Shown: one piece after another, positions 1-8,315 of the stretch
Layout: each line of letters opens with the position of its first letter
Position numbering within the stretch: the first letter of the stretch is position 1
Origin: Fidelibacterota bacterium UBA2125
Lineage (GTDB): Bacteria; Fidelibacterota; Marinisomatia; Marinisomatales; S15-B10
Direction of reading: 5' to 3'
Length of the DNA stretch: 28,434 nt
Assembly (NCBI GenBank): GCA_002329125.1
Contig: DCXX01000022.1
Location: 1 to 28,434 of the forward strand
The notes under the pieces: generated by a model
Database searches by the model: none
What the model was told of the DNA's origin: nothing
The model's input: the letters and a program-made list of their open reading frames with translations, nothing else
Translations under genes and position numbers: made by a program

Positions 1-153
1 GGAAAACTTGCCGATTTTGTGGTCCTTTCCCATGATCTGTTCGAAATAGAATCAGAGGAGATCAAGAATACAGGTGTGCTGAGAACTGTCGTGGGTGGAA
101 AGACAAGATTCCTTTCAGCAGATTCCGGAGGAAAGAAACCCATCTGGTATTGA
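1..153 (+). CDS. Amidohydrolase family protein, C-terminal end (partial)
   Basis: Reading frame 1 is open from the first base to a TGA at 151-153 and gives 50 residues. The piece GKLADFVVLSHDLFEIESEE followed by a TVVGGKTRF-like segment is the usual C-terminal end of YtcJ-type metal-dependent amidohydrolases, where GKLADxVVL and TxVGGK(V/T) form the last strands of the small beta-sandwich domain. The catalytic TIM barrel lies outside the window, so the substrate cannot be inferred. The stop codon overlaps the ATG of the next gene by one base (TGATG), suggesting translational coupling. Family assignment is fairly safe; specific activity is unknown. Confidence 0.8.
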   Translation, partial: GKLADFVVLSHDLFEIESEEIKNTGVLRTVVGGKTRFLSADSGGKKPIWY

Positions 154-890
154 TGGATTCTTTTCTCGCCAACTATCTTTATTCTAATGATCCACCATTT
201 ATAATTTTCGGTTTGTCCCATATTGTGGGACTTGTTATAGCAATCCTCCTGGCTGTATACCTACCTCTATACGCAAAAAGGCATTTAACTGAACGCAAAC
301 AAGATATAATTGGTTCAACGATGGGCTGGCTTGTGGCAGGAGCATATCTGAGCTGGGCTATATTGGAAATGTTTGCGGGAACATTCAGTGTCAAATTACA
401 CTTGCCGTTTCATCTCTGCAGAGCAGCTAATCTGTTGTTACCGCTTGTTATGGTGAAAAAAAGTTATCGTGCTTACGAAATCCTCTATTTTTGGGGCCTG
501 TCCGCTATGTTCCAGGCGAGCTTATCACCGGATATTTATGCCGGGTTTCCGCATTATCATTTTATACGGTTTTGGCTGGCCCACAATCTAATGGTTGTTG
601 CCATTATTTATGCCACTGTCGTTTACGGCATGAGACCAACCTGGCAAAGTTTGTGGCGTGCATTTGGTGCGTTGTTTATATTCTTTATAGTGACAATTCC
701 CGTGAATCTGATTTTAGATGCCAATTATTTCTGGATACTGAAAAAGCCACCAACAGCTTCACTTCTGGATTATTTTGGTCCCTGGCCGTGGTATCTTCTC
801 ACCACTACCTTTTTTGCACTTGTTCATTTTTATCTTGTCTATTTACCTTTTCAATTAAGAGATAAAGGAATAAGATTTGTCCGACAGTAA
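153..890 (+). CDS. YwaF/TMEM164-like integral membrane protein (TIGR02206 type)
   Basis: A protein of 245 residues, almost entirely hydrophobic, with about seven predicted membrane helices. Recognisable family features are LPFHLCRAANLLLPL in the third helix (about residues 83-98), YFWGLSAMFQASLSPD, a buried histidine segment (FPHYHFIRFWLAHN) and a late GPWPWYLL motif. These match the TIGR02206/YwaF family, related to eukaryotic TMEM164. TMEM164 has been described as an acyltransferase, but transferring that activity here would be inference. I chose the ATG at 153, which overlaps the upstream stop; a TTG at 150 is also possible. The 3' end overlaps the next gene by 14 bases, so the two are probably co-expressed. 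Confidence 0.75.
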   Translation: MDSFLANYLYSNDPPFIIFGLSHIVGLVIAILLAVYLPLYAKRHLTERKQDIIGSTMGWLVAGAYLSWAILEMFAGTFSVKLHLPFHLCRAANLLLPLVMVKKSYRAYEILYFWGLSAMFQASLSPDIYAGFPHYHFIRFWLAHNLMVVAIIYATVVYGMRPTWQSLWRAFGALFIFFIVTIPVNLILDANYFWILKKPPTASLLDYFGPWPWYLLTTTFFALVHFYLVYLPFQLRDKGIRFVRQ

Positions 891-2436
891 CGGCAACGAA
901 GAGCAGTCAGGCGGTTTCGCGAAGACCACAAATTTCAAGTGGCTTGCCATCGGAGTTGCTGTGTTTATTTTGCTTGCTCTCATGCCCACCCCTGAATCGA
1001 TGTTAACTAAAGCGAAGGAACTATTCGGCGGTGATTTGAGCCCCGCAGCTGTTGCCCAGAAGGCTTACAACATGAAGATCATTATTGCCCTTCTTGGTGC
1101 ATGTACGGTCTTCTTTGCTACGGAGGCTATTCCCATGCCAGCCGTGGCTCTCATTATAGGACTGGTTCAGTTATTTTTTGGGATTACAGAACCATCGAGA
1201 GTTGTTCAAACCTATGCCCACGATGCTGTCTGGTTTATCGCTGGATCACTGGCTATTGGGTCAACACTGGTAAAATATGGGTTGGATAAAAGAATAGGGA
1301 TGCTTGTGGTAAAGCTTTCCGGCAATAAAACAAGAAATATTGTTCTCGGTCTAATTCTTGGAACAGCAATTCCTTCAGCTTTTATTAATGAGGCGTCCAT
1401 TGCGCCTATGTATGTTCCAATTGCTCTCGCTTTGTATACCCTGACCAATAAGACGATCCCGGCTCCCAATCTTGGTAAACTTCTGATGATTTCCATTGCA
1501 GTTGGATGTATGGTAGGCGCACCAATGAGTCCTACAGGAGGAGCCCGGAATGCAATTATGATCGGATTTCTAGAGGATTATGTCAGTCCTAACATTTCCT
1601 TTTTTGAATGGATGAGGATGGGTGTTTTTTACACGGTCATTATGTCAATAGTAATGGCTTTTTTGCTTCCACTTCTTTTTAAGCCTGAGGTAAAAGATCT
1701 ATCGGGTGCTGTCGATAAATTAAAACTTGACCTTGAGAAACATGGCAAAATGACGCGGGAACAGTGGCTTGTTGGGGCAATTATGATACTGATTATCTTT
1801 ATGTGGATCACGGACAAGTCAGTAACTGCCAGTATATTGGGATTTCCGCTAGGATTGGGCGGTGTAGCCATTACAGGATCAGTACTGTATATGCTTCTGG
1901 GACTTACTTCCTGGCAGGATTATGAAAAAAATGTAAGCTGGGGAGTAATTATTCTGTATGCAGGTGCAATTAGTTTAGGAGCTGTGTTCAAATCGAGCGG
2001 GGCAGCAAAATGGCTTGCGGACAATCTAATCGCCATCATGGCCAACTTTGGTGTCAGCTCCGGGTTACCATTAATTATTTTTGTCATTTTGATAGGTGCA
2101 TTACTGACTAATCTGATGAGCGCTGGTGCGACGGTAGCTGTGATCGGTCCTGTTGTTCTTGAAATGGCGCAAGCTTCTGATACTAACGCTATTCTGGTTG
2201 GTGTGGGATTAGCGATTTCCACATCCTTGGCATACTGGCTTGTAATTGGCACGCCAGCCAGTTCCATCGTTTATGCCAGCGGTCAAATCGAAGCGAAAGA
2301 CTTTATTCGCATGGCCACATTCGCCTGGCCGGTGGCTCTCGTTGTAATGTTTGCTATGGTAATTTTCTGGTGGGTTGGTGTTTTACCTTATGACTTTGGC
2401 GTTGATATGGCTCGTGTACCCGTTACAGGAGGGTAA
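877..2436 (+). CDS. DASS/SLC13-type anion symporter-like transporter
   Basis: A polytopic membrane protein of 519 residues with the two inverted halves of the divalent anion:Na+ symporter (DASS, SLC13/INDY) family. A hydrophilic N-terminus of about 20 residues precedes the first helix. The first hairpin region reads INEASIAPMYVPI (from residue 170) and the following segment GAPMSPTGGARNAI (214-227). The second half has TNLMSAGATVAVIGPVV and ends with IGTPASSIVYASG. The family normally shows SNT in both hairpin tips; here they are NEA and SAG, so the cation site or coupling may differ. The start is TTG at 877, with AAGGA seven bases upstream. Substrates in the family are di- and tricarboxylates or sulfate; the one here cannot be told. 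Likely in an operon with the membrane protein before and the small protein after it. Confidence 0.8.
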   Translation: MSDSNGNEEQSGGFAKTTNFKWLAIGVAVFILLALMPTPESMLTKAKELFGGDLSPAAVAQKAYNMKIIIALLGACTVFFATEAIPMPAVALIIGLVQLFFGITEPSRVVQTYAHDAVWFIAGSLAIGSTLVKYGLDKRIGMLVVKLSGNKTRNIVLGLILGTAIPSAFINEASIAPMYVPIALALYTLTNKTIPAPNLGKLLMISIAVGCMVGAPMSPTGGARNAIMIGFLEDYVSPNISFFEWMRMGVFYTVIMSIVMAFLLPLLFKPEVKDLSGAVDKLKLDLEKHGKMTREQWLVGAIMILIIFMWITDKSVTASILGFPLGLGGVAITGSVLYMLLGLTSWQDYEKNVSWGVIILYAGAISLGAVFKSSGAAKWLADNLIAIMANFGVSSGLPLIIFVILIGALLTNLMSAGATVAVIGPVVLEMAQASDTNAILVGVGLAISTSLAYWLVIGTPASSIVYASGQIEAKDFIRMATFAWPVALVVMFAMVIFWWVGVLPYDFGVDMARVPVTGG

Positions 2437-2439
2437 CAG

Positions 2440-2766
2440 ATGAATCAATTCATTATTTTGGCGGTTGTTGTTGCTCTCATGATTGTTGCTATGTTGACCA
2501 GTAGAAAGGAAAAGGTATCTAAAGTTGAAACGGTGAAAAAGTCCAAAAGCGTTGAAAAAGATGCTTGGTCTAAAGAATCATTTGTCAATTATGGTCAAGT
2601 GCAACAATTGCGTAATGAATTGATTAAAGCTACAGAAGAAAAATTAGGAGATGATCCTGAACAAGTGGATCAGTTAAAGAAGATAATTGATGAGTGGGCC
2701 GATCTAAAAGTTGAAAGTTTCAAGGATAGGCGATCATGGGTAAGAAACCCAGAAAAGAACGATTAG
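2440..2766 (+). CDS. Small single-helix membrane protein, function unknown
   Basis: I do not recognise this 108-residue protein. It starts with one N-terminal hydrophobic helix (residues 4-20) without a cleavage motif, followed by a Lys/Glu-rich soluble part that looks helical (about 55-95, QLRNELIKATEEKL onward). The topology suggests a membrane-anchored protein with a cytoplasmic tail. An AGGAGG ribosome binding site lies inside the end of the transporter gene (2427-2432), and only three bases separate the two genes, so they are almost certainly translated together. A role as an accessory subunit of the transporter is possible but is only inferred from position. Confidence 0.7.
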   Translation: MNQFIILAVVVALMIVAMLTSRKEKVSKVETVKKSKSVEKDAWSKESFVNYGQVQQLRNELIKATEEKLGDDPEQVDQLKKIIDEWADLKVESFKDRRSWVRNPEKND

Positions 2767-2793
2767 TCCCCATATTGTTATACATTTTTTAAT

Positions 2794-4050
2794 TTAATTT
2801 TTATACAAGTGATATTGCTTGGCGGATTCACGAAAATGGTCTGACTCTTTTTTGATTTCCACGACAAGCTGATTTACTGCATCAGAATTTCCGAGAGATT
2901 TCGAGAGCCTGTCTGAACCAAATAGGCGGTTCAACCCTGCTTCTTTGATTTCTAGTTTTTGCGGATACAATAGCGCAATGGAATGCAAAAGCTGAATTCC
3001 CACAGTAACAGGTGAGAAAATATTCCGATTGGTAAGTATGATTTCAACACCATTACAGGTTTGAGTATTATTCTTTGGATCCGGTGCCGCGCCGGGTATT
3101 GAATGGGGGGTAAATTCTATTGGACTGAAGGTGACACCGGGGAGACCTTTTATATTCATTGCATCCGATAACTCATTACTGTCTATCCAAGGTGCTCCGA
3201 TCCAGCGAAATGGGTGATCGGTTCCGCGACCTTCAGAAACATTCGTTGCTTCAATGAGAACCGTCCCTGGGTAGACAATGGCTGTTTCCAAATTTGGAAT
3301 ATTGGGAGAAGGAGGTACCCATGGCAATCCTGTTTCGTCATACCACATGTCTCTAGACCATCCGGTCAAAGGAACCACTTCAATACTAGGAACAGCTTCG
3401 ATCCACGATTGATCAGCAATCATTAGGGCAAGTTCCCCGGGGGTAAGCCCATATACGGAAGGAATGGGGTAGAGGCCCACAAATGAGCTAACCTCTAAAT
3501 CCAATATAGGCCCCGTAAATAGTTTGCCGGTAAGTGGGTTGGGGCGATCAAGGATAAGACAAGGAATACCGGATTCAGCCGCCGCTTCCATAATCAGCCC
3601 CATGGTGGAAATGTAGGTATAGAATCGGGCACCTATATCCTGGATGTCATAAAGCAATAAATCGATGCCGTCGAGCATTTCCTTGGTTGGCTTTCGCGTG
3701 GGACCGTAAAGACTATATAAAGGTGGCAACTCTTCGTCAGATTCACTGTAAGTAACTTTTTCACCAGCGGCGGCTTCGCCAAAGAGACCATGCTCTGGTG
3801 AGAAAACAGCGGCCACATCAACATTCGGCAAGTCTTTCAGAAGTTTCCATATTTGGGTGCCTTTGATGTTGACACCTGTGTGATTCGTCACGATGCCGAT
3901 ACGTTTAAAGGCAATTTTATGATTATAGTTAACTATTAAATTCTCAAGACCGGTTTGAACTTTTGAAGAAGGTGCGCACTGCTGTGCGGAAAATAGAATT
4001 AAGATGCCACCAATAATGGTGGCAAGTGATCTCAGCTCATTCCAGCGCAA
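2794..4050 (-). CDS. namZ: NamZ-like exo-beta-N-acetylmuramidase (DUF1343, GH171)
   Basis: A protein of 418 residues with an N-terminal hydrophobic signal (about 8-22) and a cysteine at residue 26. The sequence before that cysteine (SAQQ) is a poor lipobox, so lipoprotein status is uncertain. The body carries DUF1343/NamZ landmarks in order: GIVTNHTG, VFSPEHGLFGEAAAGEKV, LYGPTRKP, YDIQDIGARFYTYISTM, LDRPNPLTG and EGRGTDHPF. B. subtilis NamZ (YbbC) removes terminal MurNAc from peptidoglycan fragments, so a role in cell-wall recycling or scavenging outside the cytoplasm is likely. Its ATG overlaps the end of serA by 14 bases, making it the last gene of the serine operon. The gene symbol is by homology and not certain. 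Confidence 0.85.
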   Translation of the reverse strand: MRWNELRSLATIIGGILILFSAQQCAPSSKVQTGLENLIVNYNHKIAFKRIGIVTNHTGVNIKGTQIWKLLKDLPNVDVAAVFSPEHGLFGEAAAGEKVTYSESDEELPPLYSLYGPTRKPTKEMLDGIDLLLYDIQDIGARFYTYISTMGLIMEAAAESGIPCLILDRPNPLTGKLFTGPILDLEVSSFVGLYPIPSVYGLTPGELALMIADQSWIEAVPSIEVVPLTGWSRDMWYDETGLPWVPPSPNIPNLETAIVYPGTVLIEATNVSEGRGTDHPFRWIGAPWIDSNELSDAMNIKGLPGVTFSPIEFTPHSIPGAAPDPKNNTQTCNGVEIILTNRNIFSPVTVGIQLLHSIALLYPQKLEIKEAGLNRLFGSDRLSKSLGNSDAVNQLVVEIKKESDHFRESAKQYHLYKN

Positions 4051-5608
4051 TAAATTTGGCTGAAATTACCTCGTCAAGGGAAGCAATTTTTTCTATCAGT
4101 TCGGGTGATGGGTCAGAATCAACTCGGATCAGCCCAATAGCAATGTCTGATTTTTCCTTTCGTCCAAGTTGGTAACCGGCAATGTTGACATTTATTTCAC
4201 CAAGAAGTGTTCCCACTTTTCCTACCACCCCCGGAACATCCTTGTTATAAATCAGAAGGAATTGTCCTACAGGATTCAGGTCTAAATGGAATCCATCGAA
4301 GAAAATGATGCGAGGCAGGGCCTCACCAAATAAACTACCCCAAATGGTAAGACTTTCTCCGTTAAGGGACACCGTTGTTATTATAAGATTGGAGTAATCG
4401 ATTTTCTTGTGGCTATAAGTTTCCTCAATCTGAATACCTGTACTTTCTGCTACTGCCGATGCGTTGATATAATTGACCGTGCTGCCGTGAATCTCATTCA
4501 GAAAACCTTTTAGAAAAGCCAGTGTAATGACGTTGATTTCCTTAAGAGTACCAGCCGTAGAGATGGAAACTGAATCCACGGGCCCGGAGGCGATCTGCTG
4601 ATGAAGTGTACCTAATTGCTCAGCAAGTTTCAAATATGGCTCAAGACTTTTTAGTAGATCCATATCAGAGATGTGAAGGTTAAGGGCGTTTCCAATGGTC
4701 TCATTAACAAGATAGTCGCGAACCTGCTCGCAAACGGCAGTAGAGACACCCTGTTTTGCTTCAACGGTGGAGGCACCAAGGTGTGGAGTGAAAAGGATGT
4801 TATTAGCTTTTACTAATGGTGAGTCGGTTACCGGTTCACTTTCAAATACATCCAGAGCAGCACCTGAAATTATACCATCATTGAGTGCTACAAGGAGGGC
4901 ATCTTCATTGATGATGCCGCCTCTGGCGCAATTTACAATCTGTGCTGTCGGTTTCATCATTTTCAAGCGATCAAGATCGAACAAACCGACAGTTGAATCA
5001 GTCTTTGGGACGTGAATGGTGATAATATCACTTTTCTTACAGAGGTTATCCAGTTCTACAATTTCCACATAGTCCAATTCGTAGTTATTCTTGTTGATGT
5101 AAGGATCAAAACCAAGGACATTAATTTTGAAAGGGTGAAGACGTTTGATGACCTCCGTCCCAATTTTTCCAAGACCAACAACACCGATGGTTTTGTTTCT
5201 CAGTTCTGTTCCGATAAGTTTCTCACGCTCCCACTTTCCGTGGATCATTGAGTGGTAACCTTCATGAACATTGCGAGCTAGGGCCAGAATAAGGGCAACT
5301 GTATGCTCCGTCGCTGAGATTGTGTTGGCGTCCGGCGTATTCATGACAAGAACACCATTCATGGTAGCGGCATGGATATCAATATTGTCCACACCAACGC
5401 CAGCTCGTCCGATGACGCGTAGGTTCTCAGCCTGTTCTATATTTTCTGCTGTAACGGTGGTTCCGCTTCTCACAATCCATCCGTCTATGTCGGAGAGATC
5501 TAATTTCGAAGAGGATTTTTCTCCGGACGCATCTTCCACCTTAATGTCAGCATCCGTGAGAATCTGCTTACTCTCATCAGAGATGGGGTCAGTAACTAAT
5601 ACTTTCAT
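4037..5608 (-). CDS. serA: D-3-phosphoglycerate dehydrogenase
   Basis: Oxidises 3-phosphoglycerate to 3-phosphohydroxypyruvate with NAD, the first step of serine synthesis. The 523-residue protein is the long type: substrate-binding domain, NAD domain with GVVGLGKIG (142-150), catalytic Arg229 (NCARGG), Glu258 (ESEP) and His276 (PHLGAS), then an allosteric substrate-binding domain and a C-terminal ACT domain starting near LLIYNKDVPGVVGKVGTLLG. The ACT domain suggests feedback control by serine, as in other long SerA enzymes. I chose the ATG at 5608, which shares one base with the upstream stop; a TTG sits one codon earlier at 5611. It lies between the aminotransferase and the NamZ-like gene in one operon. 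Confidence 0.95.
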   Translation of the reverse strand: MKVLVTDPISDESKQILTDADIKVEDASGEKSSSKLDLSDIDGWIVRSGTTVTAENIEQAENLRVIGRAGVGVDNIDIHAATMNGVLVMNTPDANTISATEHTVALILALARNVHEGYHSMIHGKWEREKLIGTELRNKTIGVVGLGKIGTEVIKRLHPFKINVLGFDPYINKNNYELDYVEIVELDNLCKKSDIITIHVPKTDSTVGLFDLDRLKMMKPTAQIVNCARGGIINEDALLVALNDGIISGAALDVFESEPVTDSPLVKANNILFTPHLGASTVEAKQGVSTAVCEQVRDYLVNETIGNALNLHISDMDLLKSLEPYLKLAEQLGTLHQQIASGPVDSVSISTAGTLKEINVITLAFLKGFLNEIHGSTVNYINASAVAESTGIQIEETYSHKKIDYSNLIITTVSLNGESLTIWGSLFGEALPRIIFFDGFHLDLNPVGQFLLIYNKDVPGVVGKVGTLLGEINVNIAGYQLGRKEKSDIAIGLIRVDSDPSPELIEKIASLDEVISAKFIALE

Positions 5609-6690
5609 CAATTCATTTCATTGAGCGTCTCATCCATTACGCTCAATAGTTCTTCTATATCTGTTAGCATGATATCACCCATGTGTGAGATTCGGAAAGT
5701 TTTTCCTTTCAACGGGCCATACCCGCCCGAAATCATGTACCCTTTATGAAGAAGCCGATCCTGAAAATCGGTTATGTCTATCCCCTTGGTGTTTTCTACA
5801 CAGGTTAATGTGGCTGATTCATATCCCAGTTCAGGGAAAAGTCCCATACGATCCAAAGCCCAAGCACGAACGAGATCAGCTAAATCACTGTGCCTCTGGA
5901 AACGGTTCTTCAGACCTTCGGCAAAAATTCTCTCCAGTTGCCGTTTCAAACCATACATGTGTGGAATAGATGGTGTGGAAGGTGTTTGAGAACGTTTCGC
6001 ATATTTATCCAGTACAAGGAAATCAAAGTATAATCCTTTATTATCGCATTTAGCACTTATGTCTAAAGTTTTATTTGAAACAGAGCAGATGGAAAAACCA
6101 GGGGGAAGAGCCCACCCTTTTTGCACACTGGCCAGAGCCACATCAATACCAAGCTCATCCACTTCAATTTTTACAGAGGACATGGAGCTAACCATATCGA
6201 CCAGAAACATAACATCGGGGTATTTTTTCATAATCTCAGCAATTTCACCAAGGGGATTCATGACTCCTGTAGATGTTTCATTATGTACGTAGGTCATCAC
6301 ATCATATTTGCCTGTGGCCAGTGTATTATCCACGAGTTCAGGTTTTATAGCTTCACCCAGTTCCACATGTATGGCATCTGCGGGAAGACCACACATAACA
6401 GTAGAATCGTGCCAGCGGCTAGAAAAAGCGCCGCAAACAAAATTAGCACACCTTTTCCTGACGGTGTTTCGAACAGCAGCTTCCCAAAGACCTGTAGCTG
6501 TACAAGTGCAAAGATATATTGTGTTATCGGTAAAGAGAACCTTTTGAATTCCGGAAACCAAATTATCATAAAGTTCAGAGAATGAAGCAGTACGATGACC
6601 AACAGGATATTCAGTAAATGCATTCAGGATTTCTTCATCCACGTGAGTCGGCCCAGGAATAAAAAGCTTGGGTTTGCCGGTGATGTTCAT
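5608..6690 (-). CDS. Class V aminotransferase, probable phosphoserine aminotransferase
   Basis: A PLP enzyme of 360 residues, fold type I, class V. Visible landmarks are FIPGPTHV (10-17), PVGHRT (29-34), the cofactor-contacting aspartate in FLVDMVSS (Asp165) and the PLP lysine Lys191 in ASVQKGWALPPG. It is closer to the alanine-glyoxylate/serine-pyruvate branch than to the E. coli SerC branch. Its position immediately upstream of serA (stop and start share a base) and downstream of DUF1015 (4-base overlap) strongly suggests that it aminates 3-phosphohydroxypyruvate to phosphoserine, as similar enzymes do in clostridia and archaea. Serine- or alanine-glyoxylate transamination is the main alternative. 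Confidence 0.88.
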   Translation of the reverse strand: MNITGKPKLFIPGPTHVDEEILNAFTEYPVGHRTASFSELYDNLVSGIQKVLFTDNTIYLCTCTATGLWEAAVRNTVRKRCANFVCGAFSSRWHDSTVMCGLPADAIHVELGEAIKPELVDNTLATGKYDVMTYVHNETSTGVMNPLGEIAEIMKKYPDVMFLVDMVSSMSSVKIEVDELGIDVALASVQKGWALPPGFSICSVSNKTLDISAKCDNKGLYFDFLVLDKYAKRSQTPSTPSIPHMYGLKRQLERIFAEGLKNRFQRHSDLADLVRAWALDRMGLFPELGYESATLTCVENTKGIDITDFQDRLLHKGYMISGGYGPLKGKTFRISHMGDIMLTDIEELLSVMDETLNEMN

Positions 6691-7943
6691 GAACGCTCCA
6701 TGGATCTTACTACGAGTCCGGTGGGCACTTTAGGATAAAAGTAGGTCGATTTTTGAGGAAGTATACCTCCGGCTTTCGTGACTGAAAAAAGATCATTCAA
6801 GGGTACCTGGTCGAGTAGAAAAGCGGTATTCCATTCTCCGGAATTGACAGATTCAAAAGCAGAATTGGCATTTTGGAAATATTTCAGATTTCCGTTTGAA
6901 CTTGTCTGTCTTTGTGAAAGTCCCAAAATTTCCCGAAGAACAATCTCCTCCAGTATGATAACAGTAAGATCAGAAAAATCAAATGATTTATACTGTTTCC
7001 TTAAACGCTTGAGAGTTTGTTCATTTGGTGTTACCGTAAATCTCCCTTTCGCTGGCGTCACCACTTCAATCTGATTCGAACCGCTTTGTGGGGCATCAAA
7101 AGTAAATCGGTCTTTCAATGATTTTAGAAATTCCGTTTCGTCAAAATCCACCAAGCCATGGACAGCTCTATGGGTTGCATGAACGATGAGACCTGGTGAT
7201 GATGCCGGCACGAGATAAGCCATTACAGCAGAAGTATCAAGGTCATCATCAATATTCTTTTTGTGAAAAATGCGAGAAGCTTCATATCGATGATGACCGT
7301 CAGCAATGAGTACATATTTTTCTCTAAATGATTGACAGAAACTTTCTATCCAGTCCTCGTTTTCAGTAGAGGAAAGTTCCAAATATACCTTCCCGTGATG
7401 ATCCCATTCTGCCGTCCGAGATTCAGCTGTTTTGAATTGTTCCAAGAAATTCTTTGTCTCGTTTGGATCATCCTGATAAATGAAGAAAAGGGGGCTCAGA
7501 TTGGACCGCGTCGCTTCATAGAGTTTCATCCTGTCCATTTGAGGTGCTTTGTGTGTTTTCTCATGTCGTAAGACAAAACGGTCTGATTCATTCTCCAAAG
7601 ACAGTTCTGTTATAAATCCAAATCGTGTAACAGGTTGACCATTATTTTTCTCATAGGTCTCCTTAAGGCACCAAATAGCCGGTGAATTCGACTGCTCAAA
7701 AGTGCTATTCTTTTTCAAAGAATCCCATCGAGATGCCGCCTCCTTATAAAAATCTGGATCGGACCGACCGGAGTCGTAGTTTTCCGGTAGCGTCATGTGA
7801 ACAAAATTATGAGGGGATTTTGACGCAAGATCTGAGCGCTCCTGATCGGTAATTACATCATATGGCGGTGCAATCACTGATGAGAGATCAGAGCCATTAG
7901 ATGGAATATAACTGAAGCCCTTAAAAGGGCGGATGTCAACCAT
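6687..7943 (-). CDS. DUF1015 family protein, first gene of the serine operon
   Basis: A soluble protein of 418 residues with the hallmarks of DUF1015 (PF06245): IRPFKG at the N-terminus, APPYDV (25-30), HEKTHKAP (127-134) and a strongly conserved ADGHHRYEA (214-222). The DGHHR motif resembles the one in ParB/sulfiredoxin-fold proteins, a fold that includes serine kinases of the SerK/SbnI type; this link is my inference. The gene overlaps the aminotransferase by four bases (ATGA) and leads the unit with it and serA, so a role in serine or phosphoserine metabolism is likely. No phosphoserine phosphatase is visible in the window. Upstream of the ATG a GGAG lies about 11 bases away. Confidence 0.88.
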   Translation of the reverse strand: MVDIRPFKGFSYIPSNGSDLSSVIAPPYDVITDQERSDLASKSPHNFVHMTLPENYDSGRSDPDFYKEAASRWDSLKKNSTFEQSNSPAIWCLKETYEKNNGQPVTRFGFITELSLENESDRFVLRHEKTHKAPQMDRMKLYEATRSNLSPLFFIYQDDPNETKNFLEQFKTAESRTAEWDHHGKVYLELSSTENEDWIESFCQSFREKYVLIADGHHRYEASRIFHKKNIDDDLDTSAVMAYLVPASSPGLIVHATHRAVHGLVDFDETEFLKSLKDRFTFDAPQSGSNQIEVVTPAKGRFTVTPNEQTLKRLRKQYKSFDFSDLTVIILEEIVLREILGLSQRQTSSNGNLKYFQNANSAFESVNSGEWNTAFLLDQVPLNDLFSVTKAGGILPQKSTYFYPKVPTGLVVRSMERS

Positions 7944-8060
7944 TTAAAAAAATACTCCGAGGTTGATCTAAATTTAGGGAGGGAAGACTTCCTGCTGAAA
8001 TGGAAAGTGTCTTATATGAAAGAAAATTCAGGCAAAGCGCCTAAAATTAGAATTATCAGT

Positions 8061-8252
8061 CTAGACTTCTTCGTCAGTGAACTGCCACCGACAGGTTCCA
8101 CACCACCACGGCTTTCCTTTGTAGCTAACACTTTGCTCGTTAAGGGTCAGTGCGCTGTTGCACTTTGGGCAATTCTTTTCAGTACCTTCATCAGGCCATT
8201 TGTAGTCAGGATTGAATTTAAGCGGTTCGTCAAAAGTGGTGAATTCGTCCAT
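8061..8252 (-). CDS. Small zinc-ribbon protein
   Basis: A 63-residue acidic protein with two CxxC knuckles, C28-P-K-C31 and C51-G-T-C54, spaced by 19 residues, followed by an aromatic-rich end (WWCGTCRWQF). This is a four-cysteine zinc-ribbon pattern. I know no specific function. It could be a small regulator, a metal-binding adaptor or a DNA- or RNA-contacting protein. It reads in the same direction as the serine operon, 117 bases upstream of DUF1015. There is no clear ribosome binding site before the ATG. The cysteine pattern makes a chance open frame unlikely; an overlapping plus-strand open frame has no recognisable features. Confidence 0.6.
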   Translation of the reverse strand: MDEFTTFDEPLKFNPDYKWPDEGTEKNCPKCNSALTLNEQSVSYKGKPWWCGTCRWQFTDEEV

Positions 8253-8315
8253 ATCAAAAATTAATCAAGAAATTCAAATCACTGAAAGCTATTAATTGAA
8301 TGCATCATTAAAATG

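Noticed and set aside
2775..2808. AT-rich imperfect inverted repeat between the convergent genes
   Set aside because: The arms (TTGTTATA and TATACAA) differ by one inserted base and have little GC; pairing is too weak to call a bidirectional terminator.
8007..8264. Plus-strand open frame opposite the zinc-ribbon gene
   Set aside because: It has no recognisable features, whereas the minus strand shows a clear CxxC...CxxC pattern.
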